Shown here: piece after piece, positions 8,811 through 15,824 of the stretch
Position numbering within the stretch: position 1 is the stretch's first letter
How the letters are laid out: each line of letters begins with the position of its first letter
Assembly (NCBI GenBank): GCA_900766815.1
Contig: CAAFWV010000042.1
Span: forward strand, 1 to 34,524
Length of the DNA: 34,524 bases
Source: Lachnospiraceae bacterium
GTDB lineage: Bacteria > Bacillota > Clostridia > Lachnospirales > Lachnospiraceae
Direction of reading: 5' to 3'
The notes under the pieces: generated by a model
Seen by the model: the letters and a program-made list of their open reading frames with translations, nothing else
What the model was told of the DNA's origin: nothing
Databases searched by the model: none
Made by a program: the position numbers and the translations under genes

Positions 8811-10001
8811 TTATAATTTGTCGATGGAAATCCTCTCCTTTATGGATATATCATTTCTAGCCGGATAGGTATTCTCCAGATATTCTGCCAAGTCTTTTGT
8901 ATTCTCTCTTATTTCTTGTATTATTTTCTCACATTTATCCTTTTTTATTCCGGCAGAAGTTCCAACTGCTATTAGGTCACTATCTCTGATATCTTTACCT
9001 TTTCCGTTAACCGATGTCGTATGCTCTCCCCAGTAGGTGTCACTGTAAGTCAAATCATAAGCCGGAGCCAGTCGCCAACCGTTATCTTCGGTATACTGAA
9101 ACGAGAAATTCTTCGTATGGTCGTCTCTATTGTGTGTAAGAACATTAAAGCACATTATCTTAAACAACTGTTCCGTATCAGCCTTGTTATCCTTTGTTAT
9201 CGTTCTTGTTAACTTAAAGAATGTGTTATAGTCACACGACGGAGTCCTATAATCTGCCTCTAATATACCGGCAAAGGTTACAACAAACATTTTGCCACTG
9301 CTTTGCCTGTCAAAACGCTCCGTTTTAAAATATCCGTCACATAGAGACGAACCTATCAGCTTCGTATCCATCATGTTTATTCCGCATCTCTTGGCACACA
9401 ATGAGTAATCATACTCTCGCTTACCACTGATATCAGGGTCTGTTTTTGCCGGAAATTTTACAATCCATTCCTTTCCTTGTTCAGATATGAAGATTTTGGG
9501 TCTGGTACCACCACTTGAACCACCCAGCTTAAACAACATATCAATTTGGGCTGAAATATTAGATGTGAGAAGCTTGTCGCATTCCTTTGCAATTTCATCA
9601 AAACTGAGTTCGGCTTTACTTACTTCAAAATCCGTGTTTCTTGAAGGAACATACTCTAGCGCGCCCATACCGGATAGACCAACATAAGCCAATCGGTCCA
9701 ACGTTGAAATATCCTCTCTGTTGATACCTATTGTAGTCAGGTATCTGTCAAATAACAGTCTGCCCCAACTGTCAGGAAGACTGTCTGCAAATACTCCAAA
9801 AAGACCGCCAAAACGCTCTATGGATTTCTCATTGGGTATAAATACGTCGCTCTTTAATGGTAAATTTAACGGATTAATTGAAAACCCGGTCTTAATCCAT
9901 TCATTGTCGTACTGAAATGCAACCCTTTTGTCTGTCATTTCCGCAAGAGTTCCTACGTGTCGATTCTTATAATATACATCAAGAGTTTTGTTTCCGTTCA
10001 T
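8811..10001 (-). CDS. hipA: HipA-family serine/threonine kinase toxin
   Basis: HipA toxins are kinases that can slow growth by phosphorylating targets such as glutamyl-tRNA synthetase. The 396-residue protein has the N-terminal HipA domain (to about 100, with FGGLFGVFADSLPDSWGRLL), the Gly/Ser-rich GGSSGGTRPK at 160-169, which corresponds to the ATP-loop with the autophosphorylated Ser, and the kinase core NRDDHTKNFSF with likely catalytic Asp293 and Asn298. A metal-binding Asp316 follows in LAPAYDLTYS. All key residues are present, so it should be active. It overlaps hipB by 23 bases and has its own GAGGTAA ribosome site. Phe codons are mostly TTT, unlike neighbouring genes that favour TTC, which suggests acquisition by transfer. 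Its target is not predictable. Confidence 0.9.
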   Translation of the reverse strand: MNGNKTLDVYYKNRHVGTLAEMTDKRVAFQYDNEWIKTGFSINPLNLPLKSDVFIPNEKSIERFGGLFGVFADSLPDSWGRLLFDRYLTTIGINREDISTLDRLAYVGLSGMGALEYVPSRNTDFEVSKAELSFDEIAKECDKLLTSNISAQIDMLFKLGGSSGGTRPKIFISEQGKEWIVKFPAKTDPDISGKREYDYSLCAKRCGINMMDTKLIGSSLCDGYFKTERFDRQSSGKMFVVTFAGILEADYRTPSCDYNTFFKLTRTITKDNKADTEQLFKIMCFNVLTHNRDDHTKNFSFQYTEDNGWRLAPAYDLTYSDTYWGEHTTSVNGKGKDIRDSDLIAVGTSAGIKKDKCEKIIQEIRENTKDLAEYLENTYPARNDISIKERISIDKL

Positions 10002-10263
10002 TAATTACCTCATCAATACTGTTATATACAGGAGAAGAAAACAAATTATCCAGTTCGTCCTTCAGTCCAAGCTCCATAACGAGTTTGATAAAAGATTCGA
10101 GCGAAATCTGTCCGGTGGCCTCAAATTTTCTAAGCGTTGCATAGCTCACATTGCTCCTGCCCGCCAGCTGCTTTTGAGTGATTTTGCGTCTTTTTCTTAT
10201 AGATTTAATCTTATTCGCCAATCTAATTGCAACATCAGATGGTGTGTCGAATATGTACTCCAT
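9979..10263 (-). CDS. hipB: HipB-like HTH antitoxin/repressor
   Basis: A 94-residue Cro/C1-type DNA-binding protein. The helix-turn-helix lies at about 18-60 (IRKRRKITQKQLAGRSNVSY followed by TLRKFEATGQISLESFIKLV). HipB proteins bind HipA and neutralise it, and repress the operon by binding paired palindromes. The last 23 bases overlap the start of hipA, the usual coupled arrangement. The ribosome site GGGAG lies eight bases before the ATG. The C-terminal tail is charged and Ser/Asn-rich and may be flexible. Upstream are a good promoter and two matching operator-like repeats, which supports autoregulation. Confidence 0.88.
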   Translation of the reverse strand: MEYIFDTPSDVAIRLANKIKSIRKRRKITQKQLAGRSNVSYATLRKFEATGQISLESFIKLVMELGLKDELDNLFSSPVYNSIDEVINERKQNS

Positions 10264-10299
10264 TTCTACATCTCCCAGGTCTGCACTAATTATGCTTCG

Positions 10300-10309
10300 T
10301 TGCTACTAT
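10300..10309. promoter_or_regulatory. HipB operator candidate O1 (overlaps -10)
   Basis: TTGCTACTAT here matches, in inverted orientation and at nine of ten positions, ATGGTAGCAA at 10349-10358. It overlaps the hipBA -10 box, where binding would block RNA polymerase. Confidence 0.5.
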
Positions 10310-10336
10310 AATAACACTTTTGTAGAAAAAAGTCAC
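10308..10336 (-). promoter_or_regulatory. hipBA promoter
   Basis: On the minus strand GTGACT (10331-10336) and TATTAT (10308-10313) are exactly 17 bases apart. Transcription would start near 10301, about 38 bases before hipB. The -10 overlaps operator candidate O1. Confidence 0.6.
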
Positions 10337-10348
10337 GAAATTAATACT

Positions 10349-10358
10349 ATGGTAGCAA
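10349..10358. promoter_or_regulatory. HipB operator candidate O2 (upstream of -35)
   Basis: ATGGTAGCAA is the inverted partner of the site at 10300-10309; the centres are 49 bases apart, so O1 and O2 flank the promoter. Two-operator autoregulation is known for hipBA systems; use of these sites is inferred. Confidence 0.45.
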
Positions 10359-10365
10359 TGTGTAT

Positions 10366-10429
10366 TTCTCGAGAATAGGCCCTATTTCCGGATTGTTCCA
10401 TTAGAAATAGCCCCGCGATTATCACGGGG
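10366..10429. repeat. Cluster of palindromes and hairpins upstream of hipBA
   Basis: Within the 312-base gene-free gap between hipB and gntR there are TTCTCGAGAA (10366-10375, perfect palindrome), AATAGG-C-CCTATT (10374-10386), CTATTTC/GAAATAG (10382-10388 with 10404-10410), and a hairpin with CCCCG/CGGGG arms (10411-10415 with 10425-10429). The last resembles the terminator at 8253-8280 but lacks the T run. None lies in the leader of either flanking promoter, so this may be a decayed terminator or junction scar. From 10430 to the gntR promoter I see only AT-rich sequence and a small palindrome, CTCAATTTGAG. Confidence 0.5.
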
Positions 10430-10511
10430 ATACTTCGATCAACTCAATTTGAGCTATTTTTCTGCTTACTCAATTTTCTCAAGTCTTACATTCAGAAATT
10501 TCAGAAAAACA

Positions 10512-10540
10512 TTGACAACAGTTATATACTGTTATATAGT
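10512..10540 (+). promoter_or_regulatory. gntR-ABC operon promoter with operator palindrome
   Basis: TTGACA (10512-10517) and TATAGT (10535-10540) are 17 bases apart, close to consensus. Between them CAGT-TATAT-ACTG (10519-10531) is a palindrome with perfect arms, and GTTATATA occurs twice in tandem (10521 and 10531). A repressor there would block the promoter; the GntR protein just downstream is the obvious candidate. Confidence 0.7.
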
Positions 10541-10575
10541 GTTTATCACAAACAATTGCGCAAATGGAGTTTGAA

Positions 10576-10950
10576 ATGAATATTATTATTAACAATTCGT
10601 CTATGCAGCCAATCTATGAGCAGATAGTCGACCAGATTAAGGCATCTATCCTAAACGGCAACCTGACGGAGGGTGCGATGGTACCATCCGTCAGGGCTCT
10701 GTCCAAGGACCTGTCAATCAGTGCCCTTACTGTTAAGAAGGCATATGATGCACTGGAGAGGGCTGGCTTTCTCACTACCGTTCACGGCAAGGGAAGCTTC
10801 GTTACAGGCATAAACAGTAATCTGGCAATCGAGGAGCAGAAGCGTAATCTTGAGAAGGACCTTGAAGAGGTGCTTAAGCGTGGCCTTGCACTGGGGATAG
10901 AGTCTGACGAGCTAATCGTGCTTTGCAGAATGATACTGGAGAATGACTGA
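10576..10950 (+). CDS. GntR-family repressor, YtrA subfamily
   Basis: A 124-residue transcription factor with an N-terminal winged helix (about 10-75: PIYEQIVDQIKASILNG, then the recognition helix region SALTVKKAYDALERAGFL and the wing GKGSFV). A short C-terminal helical dimerisation tail replaces the large ligand domain of other GntR proteins, which defines the YtrA type. YtrA genes usually control the ABC transporter genes that follow, as here. The ATG at 10576 is preferred over the one at 10564 because GGAG stands six bases before it; the earlier codon has no ribosome site. The near-consensus promoter with a palindrome in its spacer suggests autoregulation. Confidence 0.9.
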   Translation: MNIIINNSSMQPIYEQIVDQIKASILNGNLTEGAMVPSVRALSKDLSISALTVKKAYDALERAGFLTTVHGKGSFVTGINSNLAIEEQKRNLEKDLEEVLKRGLALGIESDELIVLCRMILEND

Positions 10951-11100
10951 AACCGCTCGGAGATGTATATCACAGGGGATTCCATTGTTAGGATATTGTG
11001 GATGTCACAGTGAATCGGCAGTGAGGACACATTTCTTCAATATGAATGGCAGTCAAAATCATAGACGAAATTACAGACGTAAATTACATAGGGAGATTCT

Positions 11101-11985
11101 ATGAACACGAATAATACTTTGGGCGACAATCTTATAGAGCTTAAGAATGTCTGCAAGAATTATAAGGACTTTGGCCTGAACTGCTCGATGGAAATTAAGA
11201 GGGGTATGGTAACCGGTCTTATAGGCAGGAACGGTGCCGGCAAGACAACAGTATTCAAGGCTCTTCTTGGCCTGATTAAGACAGACTCCGGCTCGATTTT
11301 CTATAAGGGTGAGGAGAGAAATAACCTTGGAGCGACAGAGCGTGAACACATAGGTGTGGTGCTGGCCGAGTCCTTCATCAGTGCATATCTTAACGCGAAG
11401 GATGTGTGTGATATCTTAGCTAAGGCCTACAGCACCTTCGACAGGCAGAAGTTTGAGACATATTGCAGGCGCTTCGACATTCCGATGAAGAAGAGAATTA
11501 AGGAATTCTCAACAGGTATGAAGGCTAAGCTTAAGCTAATCTCAGCGCTTTGCCATGAGACGGAGCTGTTAGTCTTAGATGAGCCCACGGCAGGTCTTGA
11601 CGTGGTTGCCAGAGATGAGCTGATAGCGCTTCTGCGCGAATATATGCTTGATGAGAACCACTCGATTATCGTAAGCTCCCACATCTCCTCTGACCTAGAG
11701 GGGCTCTGCGATGACATCTATATGATAGATAACGGCGAGGTCATCCTGCATGAGGACACAGACACCCTGCTTGGCGAATACGGCATCATCAAGGTATCTG
11801 CGGAGGACTACACGACCATAAGTAAGGATCACATCCTCTATGTGAAGCAGGAGAGCTTCGGCTACAGACTGCTCACCGACTGCCGTTCCTTCTACATGGA
11901 CAACTATCCGACCCTCGTAATCGAGAAGAGCGGCATTGATGACATTATTCTTATTATTATATCCGGGCAAAAGCGCGAGAACTGA
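11101..11985 (+). CDS. ABC transporter ATP-binding protein (YtrB-like)
   Basis: The 294-residue nucleotide-binding subunit of an ABC-2 type transporter. Walker A GRNGAGKT is at 42-49, the signature is the variant FSTGM at 137-141, Walker B LLVLDEP at about 156-162 and the switch His in SSH near 194. A C-terminal extension of about 70 residues after the core is common in this subfamily. AGGGAGA precedes the ATG. A 150-base gap separates it from gntR with no promoter or terminator that I can support, so the genes probably form one transcript. In related YtrA operons the transporter is induced by cell-envelope stress or peptide antibiotics; the substrate here is unknown. Confidence 0.9.
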   Translation: MNTNNTLGDNLIELKNVCKNYKDFGLNCSMEIKRGMVTGLIGRNGAGKTTVFKALLGLIKTDSGSIFYKGEERNNLGATEREHIGVVLAESFISAYLNAKDVCDILAKAYSTFDRQKFETYCRRFDIPMKKRIKEFSTGMKAKLKLISALCHETELLVLDEPTAGLDVVARDELIALLREYMLDENHSIIVSSHISSDLEGLCDDIYMIDNGEVILHEDTDTLLGEYGIIKVSAEDYTTISKDHILYVKQESFGYRLLTDCRSFYMDNYPTLVIEKSGIDDIILIIISGQKREN

Positions 11986-12009
11986 CATATCGGAGGCAAT
12001 TAAAGAGAA

Positions 12010-12669
12010 ATGAAAGCATTATTTGTAAAAGATATTCGTATAATCCTTAAGCAGCAGAGGGTATTAATCTGTGCATTCTTTGGAGTAATTACACTTCTTG
12101 CCTTCGCGACAGACAATTCAATGTATGCAGTGGCTTTTGTACTCTTCTTAGTACCGACCATGATGCTTACAACAATATCTTATGATACCTTTGAAAACGG
12201 TATGTCGTATATCATGTCCCTTCCGGTATCCGTTAAGGATTATGTAGCAGAGAAGTACATACTCGTTGTGTCATCATCGGTTATATTCAATATTCTGGCT
12301 ACGATACTTATTAATGTGGTTCTGTATATTGGTAAGGGTGTCGGTATTATGCCTATGGAGCTGATAGTCAATGCGATGCTTGCCCAGTTCATGGTACTTA
12401 TATACACATCCCTTGTTCTTCCTGTTGATATCAGATTCGGCACGGACAAGGGTATGATAATAGTAGTACTCATGGCTGTTGTAATCGGTGCCGCGGGACC
12501 GATGCTCAGTACCCTTAATGTGGACAGTGGCTTGCTGTATAAGCTGTCAGAGACTGAAATAACCTCTGTACCGGTGAGCCTGGCGGCGCTTCTTGTGTCA
12601 GTCGGGGGCGTTTTTGCCATAGTATCCTATAATATCTCGGTTAAACTGATGAAGCAGATGGAGTATTAG
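12010..12669 (+). CDS. ABC-2 type transporter permease
   Basis: A 219-residue membrane protein with about six hydrophobic helices and no signal peptide, beginning with the short cytoplasmic MKALFVKDIRIILKQQR typical of ABC-2 permeases. The motif TISYDTFENGMSYIMSLPVS after the second helix is the coupling region found in this family. It is 24 bases after the ATPase gene and is the membrane partner of that protein. A GGAGG sits 13 bases before the ATG, a longer spacing than usual; a nearer AGAGA may help. A half-size permease of this kind would act as a dimer. Confidence 0.87.
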   Translation: MKALFVKDIRIILKQQRVLICAFFGVITLLAFATDNSMYAVAFVLFLVPTMMLTTISYDTFENGMSYIMSLPVSVKDYVAEKYILVVSSSVIFNILATILINVVLYIGKGVGIMPMELIVNAMLAQFMVLIYTSLVLPVDIRFGTDKGMIIVVLMAVVIGAAGPMLSTLNVDSGLLYKLSETEITSVPVSLAALLVSVGGVFAIVSYNISVKLMKQMEY

Positions 12670-12706
12670 AACGGGTTTCACACTATACTTTGGCGATGAG
12701 AAAATA

Positions 12707-12744
12707 ATGAACTAAATATACAGAAAAATATGTATATTATTCAT
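12707..12744. repeat. AT-rich imperfect hairpin after the ABC operon
   Basis: ATGAA...AATATAC (12707-12721) can pair with GTATATT.TTCAT (12732-12744) with a small internal bulge and a 10-base loop. There is no T run after it, so it is either a weak terminator of the ABC operon or a binding site upstream of the chemoreceptor promoter. Confidence 0.35.
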
Positions 12745-12781
12745 GATTTGCACAAATATTTTGTCACAATAAAGTACTATC

Positions 12782-12792
12782 TATGATATAAT
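12782..12792 (+). promoter_or_regulatory. Extended -10 promoter of second chemoreceptor
   Basis: TATGA followed by TATAAT is a perfect extended -10 element. No good -35 lies at normal spacing (a TTGTCA is 20 bases away). Transcription would begin near 12799, giving a leader of about 57 bases. I see no sigma-28-type (flagellar) promoter. Confidence 0.5.
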
Positions 12793-12855
12793 TAGTGCAA
12801 CGGGCGTTTTGGAATAGTCATATATACTATTTGCAACATGATAAGGGGGTTATAT

Positions 12856-14859
12856 ATGAAGAAACGTAAAATTGACGCTAATGTTTTGCTCGGATATTGC
12901 GAGAGAATACAGCAGGTGGTTGCAACCATGACAAGCAGGGTCATTGCAATTGTCTGTATTGAGTCGCTGTTTATCTCTGTTATGATTACGATTACCCTGT
13001 TCAATCAGAGGACGGATACAACATCTGAGCTGTATACGAAACAGATTGATTCCATCATGGACAGCAAGGCCAATCTTATTGAATCAATTGCTGCCGGAAT
13101 TACAAGCTCACAATTTGAAGACAGGGAACAGATACTGGCTTATGTTGACGCGATGGAGGCGCTGGATGACCAGGTATCGGCTGTATATTCCTGCTACAAT
13201 GATAATGTTACGGTTATGAGCGGTGGCTGGGAGCCTCCGGCCGACTTCGTGGTTACGGACAGAATCTGGTATAAGGAAGCACAGAATAACCCGGATAAGG
13301 TGTATATTTCGGATCCGTATGTGGATGAGCAGACGGGAAGCATCTGTATTACTCTTGCCAAGGCATCCTTCAAGGATGGTAAGCAGAGCGGTGTAGTAGG
13401 TATGGACCTGTATATGGACGACCTGGAGTCATTGCTTGAGGAAGCGCATGACGGTAAGAATTATGTCTTCGTTATAGCAAGAGACGGCACCATCCTCACA
13501 CATCCTTATGAGAAGTTCAAGCTTACAGCAGATTCCTCATCCAATGTTAATGATGTGCTAAAGGGCAGATATGCAGAGCTTTTACAGCCTGAGAACAATG
13601 GTAAGGTTAGCCTGATTCAGGATTATCATAACGGCGGAGCAAACATGCTTCCTGTTAAGTCGGATATTACAGGCTGGACTATCGTATCCGTTCAGTCTGT
13701 TAACACTTTCTTAGTGTTCATGCTGGTATTGATCATTATCAATATTCTGCTGTTCTTGTCGACAATTGCGATTGTGCGTAAGAGAACAATTCAGAGGATG
13801 AGCAAGTGGTTCACACCTATAGAATCTGTAAGTAATAAGGTGAGTGAGATAGCAGAGGGTAATCTTGATGTAACCTTCGATGAAGAAGCACTTACGGCAG
13901 AGATTGAGAAGCTTACTTCATCACTTAATGCCACAACCGGAAGTCTGTCAAAGTATATCAATGATATTACCGATATAGTTGAGTCTATCTCCAATAAGGA
14001 CCTTACGGTTACACTTGACGGAGAATTCAAGGGAAGCTATGTTGATATTAAGAATGCACTTAACAAGATTGTTGACAGTCTCAATGTATCCATGTCTCAG
14101 ATTAATGAGCAGGCTAATACGGTAGTTGAGTTTGCTACTGAGCTTGAGAAGACAACATCTCAGGTTGCTTCAAGTGCAATGGAGCAGAATGAGGCAATCA
14201 AGGCTCTTTCAGAAAATATAACTACACTTACCGAGCAGACTAAGAATATAACCAAGGTTGCGGATAGTGTTAAATCAACGGCAGAGGTTACCAATGCTCA
14301 TCTTATGGAGGGCAGCCTTCAGATGAAGGAGATGGTGGATGCCATGGACAGCATCGAGAACTGCTATGACAAGATTGCAGGCTTTGTTAATGAGATTAAT
14401 GAGCTCGCAGACCAGACCAACCTTCTGGCACTTAATGCCTCAATCGAAGCAGCAAGAGCGGGTGAGGCAGGAAGAGGCTTCGCAGTTGTTGCTGATGAGA
14501 TCGGCAAGCTTGCCAATTCCAGTGCTGAGGCCAGCGTTAATATCGGTCAGCTCATCAATGAATCCAACATTGCGGTTGCCAAGGGTAAGAGCCTGGCAGG
14601 CAATACCTATAAAACCATTGAAGAGGGTATCAATGATTCAATGGAGGTTAAGAACCAGATTGATGATATCGCAGGTTCTGTAGAGAATCAGATGAATGCG
14701 ATTGAGAACATCAATGGTGGAGTTCATGATATAGCAATGATTACCGAGACCAATGCAGCAAGTGCCGAGGAGAACGAGGCCATCAGTGAGCAGTTAATAA
14801 GTTGCGCAGAGACTTTGAAGCAGACTGTATCTGATTTCAAGCTGAGAGATGCTGAATAA
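12856..14859 (+). CDS. Methyl-accepting chemotaxis protein, amino-acid-type dCache
   Basis: A 667-residue chemoreceptor. A first membrane helix (about 23-43) is followed by a periplasm-facing double-Cache domain, a second helix (about 284-307), a HAMP-like region, a second HAMP-like repeat with NKDLTVTLDGEFKGSY, and the signalling tip ADQTNLLALNASIEAARAGE near 518-537. In the sensor domain R136-x-W138-Y139, Y155-x-D157 and D184 fit, in order and spacing, the published amino-acid-binding motif of dCache_1 receptors; the preceding Tyr of that motif is Phe131 here. This points to sensing of free amino acids. The ATG at 12856 is chosen because AAGGGGG stands six bases before it; the one at 12838 has no site. 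Confidence 0.92.
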   Translation: MKKRKIDANVLLGYCERIQQVVATMTSRVIAIVCIESLFISVMITITLFNQRTDTTSELYTKQIDSIMDSKANLIESIAAGITSSQFEDREQILAYVDAMEALDDQVSAVYSCYNDNVTVMSGGWEPPADFVVTDRIWYKEAQNNPDKVYISDPYVDEQTGSICITLAKASFKDGKQSGVVGMDLYMDDLESLLEEAHDGKNYVFVIARDGTILTHPYEKFKLTADSSSNVNDVLKGRYAELLQPENNGKVSLIQDYHNGGANMLPVKSDITGWTIVSVQSVNTFLVFMLVLIIINILLFLSTIAIVRKRTIQRMSKWFTPIESVSNKVSEIAEGNLDVTFDEEALTAEIEKLTSSLNATTGSLSKYINDITDIVESISNKDLTVTLDGEFKGSYVDIKNALNKIVDSLNVSMSQINEQANTVVEFATELEKTTSQVASSAMEQNEAIKALSENITTLTEQTKNITKVADSVKSTAEVTNAHLMEGSLQMKEMVDAMDSIENCYDKIAGFVNEINELADQTNLLALNASIEAARAGEAGRGFAVVADEIGKLANSSAEASVNIGQLINESNIAVAKGKSLAGNTYKTIEEGINDSMEVKNQIDDIAGSVENQMNAIENINGGVHDIAMITETNAASAEENEAISEQLISCAETLKQTVSDFKLRDAE

Positions 14860-14888
14860 TTCCGAATTCATGTAATATAGGTTATAAT

Positions 14889-14923
14889 ATAGGCGAAGCG
14901 CATATACGCTTCGCCTATTGCTT
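14889..14923 (+). terminator. Intrinsic terminator after second chemoreceptor
   Basis: A perfect 12-bp stem ATAGGCGAAGCG (14889-14900) with CGCTTCGCCTAT (14907-14918) and a 6-base loop lies 29 bases after the stop codon. The T run after it is short and broken (TTGCTTTG), so it may be leaky. Confidence 0.75.
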
Positions 14924-15013
14924 TGAGTAGGGGAATATATAATTCATTAAGGATTTACTGAGAATAAAGACAGAGATTTCGAAGCTATCGGTTACCTGAA
15001 GGAGAAAAAATAT

Positions 15014-15688
15014 ATGGCTGCAATCACTAATGACTGGCTTCCGGCACTTAAGATGGAGTTCAGTAAGGATTATTATAAGAAATTATTCGAATTTGTTAAG
15101 GATGAATATTCGAAGACTGTTGTATATCCTCCGTCAGATGATATCTTCAATGCTCTTCATTACACACCGCTTTCAGAGGTTAAGGTGTTAATCCTCGGTC
15201 AGGATCCGTATTTTAATCCCGGTCAGGCTCACGGTCTGTGCTTCTCTGTGCGACCCGGAGTAGAGATTCCGCCTTCGCTTAGAAATATTTATACTGAGCT
15301 TAATTCTGACCTGGGGTTATTCATCCCCAATAACGGCTATCTGGAGAAGTGGGCCAGACAGGGCGTACTGCTTCTCAATACTGTGCTTACCGTAAGGGGT
15401 GGAATGGCAGGCTCTCATCAGAATAAGGGCTGGGAGGAGTTCACCGATGCCATAATCCGTAAAGTCAATGAGAAGGATTCGCCGGTGGTATATATGCTCT
15501 GGGGGAAGCCCGCACAGAGCAAGATTCGTATGCTTAATAATGATAAGCACCTGATTCTGACAGCACCTCATCCGAGTCCGCTGTCGGCTTACAGAGGCTT
15601 CTTCGGCTGCAGGCACTTCAGCAGAGCCAATAAGTTTCTGGAGGAGAGAGGACTGTCACCTATTGACTGGCAGATAGAAAATATATGA
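15014..15688 (+). CDS. ung: Uracil-DNA glycosylase, family 1
   Basis: Removes uracil from DNA as the first step of base-excision repair. The 224-residue length is normal. The water-activating motif GQDPYF holds catalytic Asp64, followed by NPGQAHGLCFSV; the second motif HPSPLSAYRGFFGCRHF holds catalytic His186 and the DNA-intercalating loop. Other family marks are IPPSLRNIYTEL and WARQGVLLLNTVLTV. The usual GQDPYH is GQDPYF here (Phe67), a change at the edge of the uracil pocket that should not remove catalysis. GGAG stands nine bases before the ATG. It follows a terminator and no clear promoter could be set in the 95 bases between. Confidence 0.95.
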   Translation: MAAITNDWLPALKMEFSKDYYKKLFEFVKDEYSKTVVYPPSDDIFNALHYTPLSEVKVLILGQDPYFNPGQAHGLCFSVRPGVEIPPSLRNIYTELNSDLGLFIPNNGYLEKWARQGVLLLNTVLTVRGGMAGSHQNKGWEEFTDAIIRKVNEKDSPVVYMLWGKPAQSKIRMLNNDKHLILTAPHPSPLSAYRGFFGCRHFSRANKFLEERGLSPIDWQIENI

Positions 15689-15824
15689 TATCGATTGATA
15701 TTTAGCTTCGTGATAAATTCGTTCAGGAATCTGCAGATATCAAACAGAAGATACCAAAATAGAAGATAAATAGAATGGAAGTAATCATTTGATGATATAG
15801 ATTATATTATTGTGGAGTAAAACT

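Noticed and set aside
11042..11104. 20-codon reading frame overlapping the start of the ABC ATPase gene
   Set aside because: Its only possible ribosome site (GAGG) is too far from the ATG and the peptide is merely basic with no recognisable feature.
12761..12792. TTGTCA with TATAAT as a standard promoter for the second chemoreceptor
   Set aside because: The spacer is 20 bases, too long; I kept only the extended -10.
15695..15743. TTGATAT/ATATCAA inverted repeat after ung as a terminator
   Set aside because: The arms are 7 bp, 35 bases apart, AT-rich and not followed by a T run.
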